NCBI GenBank assembly: GCA_036495685.1
Contig: DASXMJ010000163.1
Coordinates: 1-64,000, forward strand
Direction of reading: 5' to 3'
DNA length: 64,000 nt
Source of the DNA: Candidatus Binataceae bacterium
GTDB lineage: Bacteria; Desulfobacterota; Binatia; Binatales; Binataceae
Part shown: positions 17,291-25,443 of the stretch, piece by piece
Layout of the letters: the number at the start of each line of letters is the position of its first letter
Position numbering within the stretch: position 1 is the first letter of the stretch
The notes under the pieces: generated by a model
Databases searched by the model: none
What the model saw: the letters and a program-made list of their open reading frames with translations, nothing else
Told to the model about the DNA's origin: nothing
Program-made: the position numbers and the translations under genes

Positions 17291-18148
17291 CTACTGCTTC
17301 GGATCTTCGTCATCGGACTCGTCGGCAGGTGCGGACCATTGCGAGGTTGACTCGGCTTCCGCCCCCAGCGGCGAAGGCGCGAGGCGGCGGGCGATAATGA
17401 TGAATGCCGAGTGTGCGACCATCCGGTTCAGCGGTCGCACACTGAGTCCCTTGACCTGCCAATGGCGCAGCAGCGTCTCGAAGCTCTCGATTTGTCCGAA
17501 CTCGGTATGTGCCTGAAGCGCGTCGACCGTGTCTTTCAACTGCAGTGCGGTGGGGACATAGCCAACCAGCACTCCGCCCGGGCGGAGTGCGCGCGCCGCC
17601 ACTTCCAGGGCACGGCCCGGTTCCGGCAAATCCAGGAACATTCGATCCGCCGCGCTCTCATCGAAACCCTCGTACAGGTCGCGGCGTTTGAGGGTCCAGG
17701 TGGGCGCTGCGCCGAAGAATGTAGCGACGTTGCGTTGCGCAAGATCCGCGAAATCGTCGCGAATCTCGTAGGAGACCAGTCGCCCGTGCGGGCCGATCGC
17801 GCGGAGTAGCGCGATCGTGAGCGCGCCCGCGCCGACGCCTCCCTCGATGACCGTTGCGCCCGGGAATACGTCGCCCCAAATGATCAGCGGACCCGTGTCC
17901 TTCGGATAAATGACCTGTGCGGTGCGCGGCAGGTGCGGCACCAGGTCGGCGTAAGTCGGTCTCAGGACCAGGAAGATTTCACCGCTGGAAAACTTGATGC
18001 GCGATCCTTCCTCGATTCCGATCAGCGTATCCGCCATTAGCTCGCCGCGGATCAGCAGTTTCTGACCCGGTTTAAGGACCTTCAGGTAACGCCGGCCCTT
18101 GCGATCGATGAAGATCACAGCGTCATTGGGTTTCAAACGAGAATCCAC
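17291..18148 (-). CDS. trmI: tRNA (adenine-N1)-methyltransferase, TrmI type
   Basis: 285 residues. The N-terminal beta-barrel domain (about 1-75) starts MDSRLKPNDAVIFIDRKGRR. The SAM-binding Rossmann domain follows: VIYPKDTGPLIIWGDVFPGA then VIEGGVGAGALTIALLRAIG (motif I) and LVSYEIRDDFADLAQRN (acidic loop of motif II). MFLDLPEPG is the DxPxP catalytic region. The enzyme makes m1A58 in the T loop of tRNAs. Stand-alone and convergent with the PBP gene. The C-terminus ends in an acidic, disordered tail. Confidence 0.9.
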   Translation of the reverse strand: MDSRLKPNDAVIFIDRKGRRYLKVLKPGQKLLIRGELMADTLIGIEEGSRIKFSSGEIFLVLRPTYADLVPHLPRTAQVIYPKDTGPLIIWGDVFPGATVIEGGVGAGALTIALLRAIGPHGRLVSYEIRDDFADLAQRNVATFFGAAPTWTLKRRDLYEGFDESAADRMFLDLPEPGRALEVAARALRPGGVLVGYVPTALQLKDTVDALQAHTEFGQIESFETLLRHWQVKGLSVRPLNRMVAHSAFIIIARRLAPSPLGAEAESTSQWSAPADESDDEDPKQ

Positions 18149-18375
18149 AGGTCATCTACCGATAGACGCATGCGGTGGTGTGTGCAACGCGGCTCAACCC
18201 TATTGACTGCGGATGAGTGTGGCGCCTAGGCTTTTGGCCGCGCCCGGTCCGAGTATCGAACGACGGCTGGGCGATTTTGCATGCCGCTGAAAAGTGGTTA
18301 GATTCCCTCATGCCGAGGCGAATGCCCGGCAGATCCGTTTTATCGGCACAAATTCGGCACGGAACAGGGTTGACA

Positions 18376-18546
18376 ATGGCAGAGAAGAAGGCAAAGACCG
18401 CGGAAAAAGGCGGCGAACTGCAGAACAAGCACATGTGTCCCAGCTGCGGGGCGGAGAGCAAGGTAACCAAGTTCGCTGGTTTCGGGCGCAAGGGTTTCTA
18501 CCTGGTGTGCGAAAAGGCGTGTGGCTACGTCGGCCGAACGCGTTGA
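18376..18546 (+). CDS. 56-residue zinc-ribbon protein
   Basis: Short Lys/Glu-rich N-terminus, then CPSCGAES and CEKACGYVG supplying a four-cysteine zinc site, ending in GRTR. The ATG at 18376 is preceded by CAGGG; the open frame upstream to 18217 includes no plausible start. It lies 19 bases before another small zinc-binding protein and both precede secF, so a three-gene transcript is likely. The middle (TKFAGFGRKGFYLVC) is compatible with an rRNA- or tRNA-binding ribbon. Unknown function. Confidence 0.65.
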   Translation: MAEKKAKTAEKGGELQNKHMCPSCGAESKVTKFAGFGRKGFYLVCEKACGYVGRTR

Positions 18547-18565
18547 GCATTCCGGGAGTGATGTG

Positions 18566-18976
18566 ATGGGTAGAACGCGGAAAAGCAAGACTTCCAAGCG
18601 CGACCGGTACGCTAGTTTCGGGGATATGGCAGAGGAAGCCGATGAAGATGCGGATCTTCCCAAGGACGAGGCCGGACGACGCAAGATAAAGCGCCAGTAC
18701 GCCGAGTTGCTCGGTATCCGCATCGAAAAACTCCGCGGCCGTATTCTCAATCGCGAGCGTATCAACAAAACCATCGAGGGCATTTACTTCATCTGTAGCA
18801 ATTGTCTAAAGGTGTGCCATTCGCTCGACGATGGGCTGACCGAGGATCCCGACAATCAGAACAACCAGTGCGGCGCGTGCAGTAAGGCGAAGTCCGTCCC
18901 GACCCCTCCCGCGGCGGCGCCTAAACCGGCGGCCTCGAGCCGCAGCCCGCGCCGCAAGCGCGCCGCGGCGAGCTGA
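18566..18976 (+). CDS. Small basic protein with CxxC pairs, unknown function
   Basis: 136 residues from ATG 18566 (MGRTRKSKTSKRDRYASFGD); the frame is open upstream to 18521 but that overlaps the previous gene. A helical stretch (RKIKRQYAELLGIRIEKLRG) leads to ICSNCLKVCHSL and QCGACSKAK, a likely zinc site at about residues 82-115. The C-terminal 30 residues are Pro/Ala/Arg-rich and probably disordered. The mixture of a basic start and zinc knuckle resembles DksA/TraR-like or ribosome-associated proteins, but the DksA signature is absent. Confidence 0.6.
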   Translation: MGRTRKSKTSKRDRYASFGDMAEEADEDADLPKDEAGRRKIKRQYAELLGIRIEKLRGRILNRERINKTIEGIYFICSNCLKVCHSLDDGLTEDPDNQNNQCGACSKAKSVPTPPAAAPKPAASSRSPRRKRAAAS

Positions 18977-19023
18977 ACGGAACCAGGGTTGTGCCGGCGG
19001 GGGCGAGAAGCTAAACAGGGCCG

Positions 19024-19959
19024 ATGTCTCTGCAACTGATTCCTCCCGACATCAATCTAGATTTCGTCGGGAAGCGCCATTTCTTCGTGATTCTGTCGAC
19101 CGCGATCAACCTCGCGGCGATCCTTCTTCTCATCTTCAAGGGACTGAACTACGGTGTCGATTTCATCGGCGGCAGCGTGGTGCAGGTGCAGTTCACCAAC
19201 GCCACCAATGCGGAGACGATTCGGCGGTCGCTGGCGCCGCTCGATCTAGGTGAAATAACCGTCCAGGACTTCGGCTCCGCCGGCCATTCCTATCTGTTGC
19301 GCTTCGAGAAGGTCAAAAACATCGCGGGCCTGGGGCCTACGCTGGAAGCAGAACTGGCCAAGAGCTTCGGGGCCAACGGCGCGAAAGTGGTCAGAGTGGA
19401 GAGCGTAGGGGCCAAGGTGGGTAGTGACCTGCGGCGCAAGGGATTTCTGGCCGTCATCGTAGCTACCATCTTCATGGGAATATTCATCGCGATCCAGTTT
19501 CGCCACGTGAGTTGGAGTTTCGGCACCGGAGCAGTAATCGCGCTGATTCACGATGTGTTGGTGGTGACGGGGGCGCTGGTTATCGCGCAGCTCCAGTTCG
19601 ACCTGACTACGCTGGCAGCGCTGCTCACGGTCATCGGCTATTCCGTGCACGACACGATTATCGTGTCAGATCGAATTCGTGAAGATGCGGCCAAGCGGCG
19701 GCGCGAGCCAATCGCGACGATCATGAACCGCGCAATCAATGAGACTCTGTCGCGAACCATCCTGACTTCGGGTACCGCGATCATGGTGCTCATCGCGCTG
19801 CTCGTGTTCGGGGGGCCCATCCTGCGGCCGTCCGCCTTCACCCTGCTGGTAGGATTCATTACGGGCACCTATTCGTCGGTCTATATCGCAGGCCCGGTCG
19901 TGCTGTTCTGGGAGGGCCGCGGCAAGCGCGGCGGTTCCCCCTCCGCACGCGCCGCATAG
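19024..19959 (+). CDS. secF: Protein translocase subunit SecF
   Basis: 311 residues. TM1 (about 20-38) is followed by the family box YGVDFIGG at residues 43-50. The periplasmic domain spans about 51-138. The five further helices include LTVIGYSVHDTIIVSDRIRE near residues 201-220, the counterpart of the usual GYSxNDTxxxxDRIRE, with His209 in place of Asn. INETLSRTILTSGTAI completes the set. SecF works with SecD as an RND-type motor that assists SecYEG export. No secD lies beside it here, although the two are normally adjacent. A small unknown gene follows 19 bases downstream. Confidence 0.92.
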   Translation: MSLQLIPPDINLDFVGKRHFFVILSTAINLAAILLLIFKGLNYGVDFIGGSVVQVQFTNATNAETIRRSLAPLDLGEITVQDFGSAGHSYLLRFEKVKNIAGLGPTLEAELAKSFGANGAKVVRVESVGAKVGSDLRRKGFLAVIVATIFMGIFIAIQFRHVSWSFGTGAVIALIHDVLVVTGALVIAQLQFDLTTLAALLTVIGYSVHDTIIVSDRIREDAAKRRREPIATIMNRAINETLSRTILTSGTAIMVLIALLVFGGPILRPSAFTLLVGFITGTYSSVYIAGPVVLFWEGRGKRGGSPSARAA

Positions 19960-19978
19960 CACAACCGCATCATCCGCC

Positions 19979-20293
19979 GTGGCAGTATCCATCAAGACCG
20001 GCCGCGGCGATTATTTGCTCAAGACTGGAGCGCCCGACCAACGCGATGCAGAAGTAATCTTGTTGACGCTGGTGCTGGAGCGGCGCGATGGAATCGAGCG
20101 AGTGGCGTTTCGGTGCCGGCTTGCGGCCGGACTCGTCGACCCCACGACCGATAGCGAGGCTATCATGAGCCGACTCGCGCCCTGGCTCGAACGCGAGTTC
20201 GAAATGACGCGGGAGAGCGCGCTCAAAACAATTCGCAGCGAACACCGCATGTTGGAGATCAGCTTCAATGCCTCCAATCGCGGGCCCTTCTGA
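19979..20293 (+). CDS. Conserved-looking hypothetical protein downstream of secF
   Basis: 104 residues from a GTG, 19 bases past secF, so probably in the same transcript. Alternating hydrophobic pattern in AEVILLTLVLERRDGIERVA then FRCRLAAGLVD suggests beta strands, followed by helices (EAIMSRLAPWLEREFEMTRE). No signal peptide, membrane segment or recognised motif. Only the position and normal codon use support it. Confidence 0.5.
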   Translation: MAVSIKTGRGDYLLKTGAPDQRDAEVILLTLVLERRDGIERVAFRCRLAAGLVDPTTDSEAIMSRLAPWLEREFEMTRESALKTIRSEHRMLEISFNASNRGPF

Positions 20294-20626
20294 CCCACCG
20301 CCCCGAGGGTTGAGAACACGACTTCCAAAGCTGCCGCAAAGAGGCGGGAAAGAAGGCGTCCGCGGTTGTGGCTGACCGGCTCTGCCCGTTCGCTCGCGCT
20401 GTGGCGCGGGGCGTGCCGGAGGAACACGCGGGAAGCCTGGCGCGGGAACGGTCGGGGTGGCGGCTTTGCCCGCCAGGCAGAGCGAACCGGAAAAATCGAC
20501 CACGTCATGTACTGGAGATCTGCTCTCCCGCGGTTTCACACTCCCCGAGCCCATGGTCTTCCGTGCCCGCTGCTATCTTGATTAAAAAAAGACAGAAGGC
20601 GCGAGCCTCTCCGCCCAGCAAGGGCC
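20294..20626. other. Gene-free gap dense in GC-rich inverted repeats
   Basis: 333 bases. CTCTGCC (20380-20386) can pair with GGCAGAG (20476-20482); GCCTGGC (20435-20441) can pair with GCCAGGC (20472-20478); GGCGG (20459-20463) can pair with CCGCC (20470-20474). The three pairings exclude one another. GCGC-TGTG-GCGC and CGTG/CACG hairpins lie between. No match to 4.5S, 6S, tmRNA or RNase P signatures is visible. No convincing open frame. Confidence 0.35.
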
Positions 20627-21268
20627 ATGATTGAAGCAATCCTGTGGGACAACGATGGTGTTCTCGTCGACACCGAGGAGATGTTCTTCCTGGCCACTCG
20701 CGACACGTTGGCGGGAGCGGGCGTAGATCTAACCCGCGAACAGTACATCGAGTTTGCGCTAACTAGTGGACGCAGCGCATTTGACCTGCTTGAAGCCTCA
20801 GGATGGAGTGCCGACCAAATCCTGAGACTTCGCGGCGAACGCGACCTCGCCTATGCCGCGATGTTATGCGCCGGTTGCGTCGCGATGGACGGTGTCATCG
20901 AGACTCTGGTGCGTCTCAAAGGGAAGGCTCGTATGGCGATCGTGACGACTTCGCTCCGCAAGCACTTTGATCTCGCGCATCGTGGAAGCGGAGTGCGGGA
21001 GTATTTCGACTTGATTCTCGCGCGCGAGGACTACCGTCAATCGAAACCGCATCCGGAACCTTATCTGACCGCCCTTGATCGTCTGTCGGTGGCCACCGAC
21101 CGTAGCATCGCGGTCGAAGACTCCGCGCGTGGGCTCCAATCGGCGCTCGCCGCCGGGCTGCGATGCGTGGTGGTGCCGAATCGCTTCACCAAGGGTTCTC
21201 AGTTCAGCGGTGCGATCGCGGTGCTCGACGACGTGAGGGCGCTGCCAGCGTTGGTGGAGTCGTTGTAG
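20627..21268 (+). CDS. HAD-family hydrolase (beta-phosphoglucomutase/phosphatase-like)
   Basis: 213 residues. Motif I is WDNDGVLVDTE with nucleophile Asp8 and Asp10; the helical cap follows (residues ~18-85). Motif II is IVTTS near 104, motif III Lys in QSKPHPEPY, and motif IV AVEDSARGLQSALAAG. The cap type and the VEDSxxG motif are those of small sugar-phosphate phosphatases or beta-phosphoglucomutases. Substrate unknown. The gene is flanked by gaps on both sides and looks monocistronic. Confidence 0.88.
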   Translation: MIEAILWDNDGVLVDTEEMFFLATRDTLAGAGVDLTREQYIEFALTSGRSAFDLLEASGWSADQILRLRGERDLAYAAMLCAGCVAMDGVIETLVRLKGKARMAIVTTSLRKHFDLAHRGSGVREYFDLILAREDYRQSKPHPEPYLTALDRLSVATDRSIAVEDSARGLQSALAAGLRCVVVPNRFTKGSQFSGAIAVLDDVRALPALVESL

Positions 21269-21431
21269 TCGTCGTTCGTGCTAGGCCGGAGACAAATGTT
21301 CTGGCGCATTTACTTTCACTCTTCATCTCACGACCGGTCGAGGAGTTGACGTTGTCACGGTGGTTGGAGGCTCCGCGGATGTGCTGCTGGCATGAGCATG
21401 GGCGAGGACAAACGAAAGGGGCGAAGGGCCG

Positions 21432-21545
21432 ATGAGCGAGCAGCCCAAGGAATTCATCCGCGCCCCAGGTAAGGAGTGGGGAATGCTGGCGAGGTTTCTC
21501 CGCAAGAGCGCGCCGTTGCCTCCGAATAGGGACACTGCGCGATGA
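21432..21545 (+). CDS. 37-residue micro-ORF coupled to the FtsX-type permease
   Basis: MSEQPKEFIRAPGKEWGML, a hydrophilic and basic peptide ending PPNRDTAR. GAAGGG lies just before the ATG, and its TGA overlaps the permease ATG in an ATGA (21542-21545), a layout typical of translational coupling. It is too short to be a known component. It may be a leader peptide, the tail of a lost upstream gene, or chance. Confidence 0.4.
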   Translation: MSEQPKEFIRAPGKEWGMLARFLRKSAPLPPNRDTAR

Positions 21546-22684
21546 AGTTCTTTCGCATGGTCTATCGCAATCTCACCCGCAATCGGCGGCGCACCCTGCT
21601 CACTATCCTGTCGATCGCAGTTTCGATGTTCATTTTCGCGGCCTTATTCACCTTGCCGAGTTTCGTCGATCGGATGCTTGCCGCGAGCGCGACCAACCCA
21701 CGCCTGGTGTGTCATGGAAAAGCCGGCCTCGGCTACTCGCTGCCGGAGTTATACGGCAGGCGAATCGCGGCGATTCCGCACGTGGTTGGCGTGGACCTGT
21801 GGAACTGGTTCGGCGGCATTTATCATCTCCCCTCGGATCAGTTTCCCAACCTCGCGACCGAACCTAACCAGACCGAGACGGTGTGGCCGGATTGGCGCGT
21901 GTCACGGGAAAGCATCGATGCATTTCAGCACGAGCGTATGGCAGCGCTGGTCGGTCTCTCCACCATGCAACGCTTCGGGTTCCACCTGGGCCAGCAGATC
22001 ATGCTGCACGATTCGGTTTATGGCCGGAACCTGCAGTTCAAAATCGTGGGAACGCTGGGCAAGGGCACGCTGCCCACGATGCTGATCTTTCGCCGCGACT
22101 ATCTGCAGCAGGCCATCGGGCAGACCGGGAGAGCGGATTTTATCTGGATTCGGGTGGACCGGCTGGAATCCATACCCCAGGTCATCCAGGCGGTCGACAG
22201 CCAGTTTGCCAATTCCAGCGATCCCACCGCCACCGAATCGGAGGAGAGTTTCCAGGCTGGATTTATCCAGTCGCTCCGCACGATAATTCGACTGGCGGAG
22301 GTTCTCTCAATTATCGTTTTGTTCAGTATCAGCCTGGTCGCGGCGAACACCGCCGCGATGTCGGTACGTGAGCGGCGGGTTGAATTTGCGGTGATGCGAT
22401 CGATCGGCTTCACCGCGCCCCGGGTAGTAATGCTGCTCAGCGCCGAAGGCGCTCTCACCGGCGCGATCGGGGGCGCGATCGGCGCGGGAGTGGCATGGGT
22501 CATTCTGCACCTGCTGCCGCTCAGTGGAGATTTGTTTGGCAGCCTCGGGACGATCACCATGCCGGCACGTGTGCCGGTTGCCGCGATCGTGCTGTCGACC
22601 ATAATCGGAATCTCGAGCGGCCTGGTGCCCGCCAGGCTCGCGATGCGGCGCAAGGTGGTCGATGAATTGCGCGCGATTGTTTGA
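21542..22684 (+). CDS. ABC transporter permease, MacB/FtsX family
   Basis: 380 residues. One N-terminal helix (LLTILSIAVSMFIFAALFTL, about 19-38) is followed by a large periplasmic domain (about 45-255). Three C-terminal helices (starting LAEVLSIIVLFSISLVAANT) contain AAMSVRERRVEFAVMRSIGF, the FtsX core cytoplasmic motif. The family acts in tripartite efflux or lipoprotein transport with an ATPase. No ATP-binding subunit or membrane-fusion protein is encoded on either side, so the partner must be elsewhere or the gene is an orphan. AGGGAC lies ten bases before the start. Confidence 0.88.
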   Translation: MKFFRMVYRNLTRNRRRTLLTILSIAVSMFIFAALFTLPSFVDRMLAASATNPRLVCHGKAGLGYSLPELYGRRIAAIPHVVGVDLWNWFGGIYHLPSDQFPNLATEPNQTETVWPDWRVSRESIDAFQHERMAALVGLSTMQRFGFHLGQQIMLHDSVYGRNLQFKIVGTLGKGTLPTMLIFRRDYLQQAIGQTGRADFIWIRVDRLESIPQVIQAVDSQFANSSDPTATESEESFQAGFIQSLRTIIRLAEVLSIIVLFSISLVAANTAAMSVRERRVEFAVMRSIGFTAPRVVMLLSAEGALTGAIGGAIGAGVAWVILHLLPLSGDLFGSLGTITMPARVPVAAIVLSTIIGISSGLVPARLAMRRKVVDELRAIV

Positions 22685-22727
22685 TCACAGGATTTGCCGC
22701 GCGCCCGCTTTGTGATGAGATCAGGGC

Positions 22728-23222
22728 ATGGTGCCCGACATCGAGATTCGACCGGCCCAGGTAAGCGATATACCGGAGGTGGCGCGGCTGGTTGCGGCGC
22801 TCGCGGCCTATGAAGAAGCGCTCGACGAACGCGCCCGTTACGATTGGGATGAGATTCGCGATGCTCCCAACTGGCTGCGCACGGTACTAAGCCGCGACCA
22901 CCACGCGGTGTGGGTCGCGGACAGTGGTAACGGACGGTTGGTTGGCCATCTGTGGGTCCGGCTCTATCGTCGGCGCGAGGGCGGTGTCCCTCTGCTCAGC
23001 GGCTATATCAGCCAGGCTTTTCTCGAGGAGGTGTGGCGAGGAAAAGGACTAATGAAACTGATGCTCGAGGATGCCTACCAATGGTTTCGAGCGCAGAACG
23101 TAGCGGTTGTCACGCTGAGCGTGCTGCATCGCAACTGGCTTGGGGCGACGGCGTGGCATCGGCTCGGCTTCGCCGATTGGCGTGAAGAGCGCCGCCTTGA
23201 ACTCAAACCGAGGCGCTCGTAG
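22728..23222 (+). CDS. GNAT-family N-acetyltransferase
   Basis: 164 residues. Opens IEIRPAQVSDIPEVARLVAA, the usual GNAT beta1-alpha1. The acetyl-CoA site is EEVWRGKGLMKLMLEDAYQW (a V-x-x-x-R-G-K-G-L variant of Q/RxxGxG/A) near residues 101-120, and the end AWHRLGFADWREERRLEL matches the C-terminal strand. The acceptor could be an amine, peptide or antibiotic; nothing nearby decides. Confidence 0.88.
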   Translation: MVPDIEIRPAQVSDIPEVARLVAALAAYEEALDERARYDWDEIRDAPNWLRTVLSRDHHAVWVADSGNGRLVGHLWVRLYRRREGGVPLLSGYISQAFLEEVWRGKGLMKLMLEDAYQWFRAQNVAVVTLSVLHRNWLGATAWHRLGFADWREERRLELKPRRS

Positions 23223-23282
23223 CCATTCCTGACCAACCGGTAAGTGACCCGAATTAGCCTTGACAATCAAGGAGAATCCCTT

Positions 23283-23305
23283 TAGTGGACTTCATGGGTC
23301 CAGTA
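23283..23305. promoter_or_regulatory. IscR-like operator 1, upstream of the isc promoter
   Basis: 23-base imperfect palindrome with TAGTGGACT on the left and GGTCCAGTA on the right. It matches the pattern of type 1 IscR/Rrf2 sites (GACT...AGTC core flanked by AT). It is nearly the same sequence as the second site, with a 57-base centre-to-centre distance. It lies just ahead of the -35 box. Confidence 0.6.
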
Positions 23306-23315
23306 TTCCGTCTCG

Positions 23316-23343
23316 TTGACAGCTGGACGGGGATGTCTATACT
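23316..23343 (+). promoter_or_regulatory. Sigma-70 promoter of the isc operon
   Basis: Consensus TTGACA at 23316-23321, a 16-base spacer and TATACT at 23338-23343. Transcription would start near 23350, inside the second operator. About 75 bases ahead of the iscS ATG. Confidence 0.75.
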
Positions 23344-23362
23344 GGACTGTAGGAGTCCACTA
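23340..23362. promoter_or_regulatory. IscR-like operator 2, overlapping the -10 box
   Basis: 23-base palindrome with TACTGGACT and AGTCCACTA arms, the mirror-like counterpart of site 1. It covers the -10 box and the expected start point, so a bound regulator would block transcription. The GGACT/AGTCC core fits the type 1 IscR consensus known from gamma-proteobacteria; no iscR gene lies in the operon. Confidence 0.65.
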
Positions 23363-23418
23363 ATTTTCGGGTTCGCCTGGAAGTGGATGGATGCCTGTCC
23401 AGCGAGCGGAAGATAAAG

Positions 23419-24636
23419 ATGCTTAAGACGCCGGTTTACATGGACAATCACGCGACGACGCCGTGCGACCCGCGTGTGCTCGACGCGATGTTGCCTTATT
23501 TCACGACCAAATTTGGCAACTCCGCAAGCCGCAATCATAGTTTCGGCTGGGAAGCCGAAGAGGCGGTCGGCAAAGCGCGCGATCAAATCGCGGGCATCAT
23601 CAACGCCAAGTCCAGAGAAATCATCTTTACCAGCGGCGCGACCGAGTCCGACAACCTTGCAATCAAGGGTGTCATCGAATTCTACAAGGACAAGGGCAAC
23701 CACGTCATCACCTGTGTCACCGAGCATAAGGCCGTGCTCGATTCGTGCCGCGCCCTCGAACGGGGGGGCAAGGCGAACGTGACGTACCTGCCGGTCGACA
23801 AGTACGGGATGGTCGATCCGGACGCGGTGCGCAAGGCCATCACTGACAAGACCGTGCTGATCTCGATCATGTACGCAAACAACGAGATCGGCACGATTCA
23901 TCCAATCCGCGAGATCGGCAAGATCGCCAAGGAGAGGGAAATCATCTTCCACTGCGATGCGGTCCAGGCGGTCGGCAAGATTCCGGTGGACGTGGAAAAG
24001 GACGGCATCGATCTGCTCGCGATGAGTGGTCACAAAATCTACGGTCCCAAGGGCGTCGGCGCGCTTTACGTACGCTCGAAGGGACCGCGCGTGCGGCTGA
24101 CCCCGATCATCGACGGCGGCGGTCACGAGCGCGGAATGCGGTCGGGCACTCTCAACGTTACGGGAATCGTCGGCTTCGGCTTGGCCTGTGAGATCGCGAA
24201 GAACGAGTTGGCGGGTGAAGCCCGTTACCTGATCGATCTGCGTAGTCGGTTGCAGGCACAATTGTTCGAGCGGCTCGACGAGATCTATGTGAACGGTCAT
24301 CCGACCGAGCGCCTGCCCGGCAATCTGAACGTGAGCTTTGCCTATGTCGAAGGCGAGTCACTGCTGATGGGTATCAACGACGTGGCAGTCAGTTCGGGCT
24401 CTGCGTGTACCTCGGCAACCTTGGAACCCTCCTACGTAATTCGCGCGCTCGGAACCAATGAAGAGCTGGCGCACAGCTCGATCCGATTTGGGCTGGGCCG
24501 GTTCAACACCGGTGCGGAAGTCGACTACGTGGCGGAGCGTGTGACCAAGGAAGTGAGGCGGCTGCGCGAAATGTCGCCGTTGTACGAGATGGCCAGGGAA
24601 GGAATCGACTTGAAATCGGTCCAGTGGAAAGCGTGA
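23419..24636 (+). CDS. iscS: Cysteine desulfurase IscS
   Basis: 405 residues from ATG 23419 ([20 protein letters not shown]); the frame opens further upstream at 23383 but GGAAGA precedes 23419. The PLP lysine is in [12 protein letters not shown] near 206; [13 protein letters not shown] binds the cofactor phosphate side; the catalytic cysteine is in SSGSACTSA near 328. The long loop and total length are those of group I (IscS/NifS) enzymes, not SufS. It takes sulfur from cysteine and passes a persulfide to IscU. First gene of iscS-iscU-iscA-hscB-hscA-iscX. Confidence 0.96.
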   Translation: MLKTPVYMDNHATTPCDPRVLDAMLPYFTTKFGNSASRNHSFGWEAEEAVGKARDQIAGIINAKSREIIFTSGATESDNLAIKGVIEFYKDKGNHVITCVTEHKAVLDSCRALERGGKANVTYLPVDKYGMVDPDAVRKAITDKTVLISIMYANNEIGTIHPIREIGKIAKEREIIFHCDAVQAVGKIPVDVEKDGIDLLAMSGHKIYGPKGVGALYVRSKGPRVRLTPIIDGGGHERGMRSGTLNVTGIVGFGLACEIAKNELAGEARYLIDLRSRLQAQLFERLDEIYVNGHPTERLPGNLNVSFAYVEGESLLMGINDVAVSSGSACTSATLEPSYVIRALGTNEELAHSSIRFGLGRFNTGAEVDYVAERVTKEVRRLREMSPLYEMAREGIDLKSVQWKA

Positions 24637-24660
24637 CCAGACAATTGATCGGAGGCGACC

Positions 24661-25080
24661 ATGTCCTATTCAGATAAGGTTCTCGACCATTACAACCATC
24701 CCCGCAACGTCGGAAGTTTTGCCAAGGACGATGCGAACGTCGGAACCGGTGTAGTCGGCGCGCCCGAATGCGGCGACGTGATGAAGCTGCAGCTCAGGAT
24801 CAACGACGCCGGGGTCATCGAAGATGCACGCTTCAAGACCTTCGGTTGCGGCAGCGCGATCGCGAGTTCGAGTTACGTGACCGAGCTGGTCAAGGGCAAG
24901 CACATCGACGATGCGATAGCGATTAAAAATACGGTCATCGTGAAGGAACTTAACCTGCCCCCGGTAAAGATCCATTGCTCGGTGCTCGCCGAGGATGCGA
25001 TCAAGGCCGCCATTACCGACTGGAAGACGCACAAGGGCCTCGCCCCGCAGTCCGAGCAGGCGAAAGCGCAGGAGAAGTAA
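24661..25080 (+). CDS. iscU: Fe-S cluster assembly scaffold IscU
   Basis: 139 residues. The three ligand cysteines are in place: Cys37 (PECGD, with Asp39), Cys63 (FGCGSA) and Cys106 (IHCS). LPPVK at 99-103 is the HscA recognition motif, which fits the hscB-hscA genes downstream. Lacks any NifU-type C-terminal domain. It builds [2Fe-2S] and [4Fe-4S] clusters from IscS sulfur. Good ribosome site (GGAGG) before the ATG. Confidence 0.97.
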   Translation: MSYSDKVLDHYNHPRNVGSFAKDDANVGTGVVGAPECGDVMKLQLRINDAGVIEDARFKTFGCGSAIASSSYVTELVKGKHIDDAIAIKNTVIVKELNLPPVKIHCSVLAEDAIKAAITDWKTHKGLAPQSEQAKAQEK

Positions 25081-25095
25081 CGACGCACGGGCCCG

Positions 25096-25413
25096 ATGAT
25101 TTCTCTGTCCGACAACGCGGTACACAAGATCAAGCAGCTCGTCTCCGAGAAAGGCGACCAGGCGGGACTGCGGGTCAAAGTCGTCGGGGGCGGATGCTCC
25201 GGGCTGCAATACCGCATGGAAGTCGATGCCGCCAAGGAGCGCGACAAGATTTTCGAGCGCGACGGCGCGCGCCTGATCGTGGATAAGAAGAGTTTTCTTT
25301 ACCTGAATGGCTCCGAACTAGACTACGCCGAAGAGCTGATGTCGTCGGGGTTTAGGGTGGTGAATCCCAACGCCAAACGCAGCTGCGGATGTGGGGAATC
25401 GTTCGTTGTATGA
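25096..25413 (+). CDS. iscA: Iron-sulfur assembly protein IscA (HesB family)
   Basis: 105 residues. Conserved cysteines are Cys34 in VVGGGCSGLQY and the pair Cys97/Cys99 in RSCGCGESF. A-type carrier that takes clusters or iron from the scaffold to apo-proteins. Fifteen bases after iscU, in the same operon. ErpA and IscA cannot be separated by motif alone; the operon position favours IscA. Confidence 0.95.
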   Translation: MISLSDNAVHKIKQLVSEKGDQAGLRVKVVGGGCSGLQYRMEVDAAKERDKIFERDGARLIVDKKSFLYLNGSELDYAEELMSSGFRVVNPNAKRSCGCGESFVV

Positions 25414-25443
25414 ACGAGGGGATGCAGGAAACACGGCGCAAAC

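Noticed and set aside
23254-24300. 348-codon minus-strand open frame opposite iscS
   Set aside because: Antisense to a certain gene in a GC-rich genome; protein has no plausible domain and shares no ribosome site.
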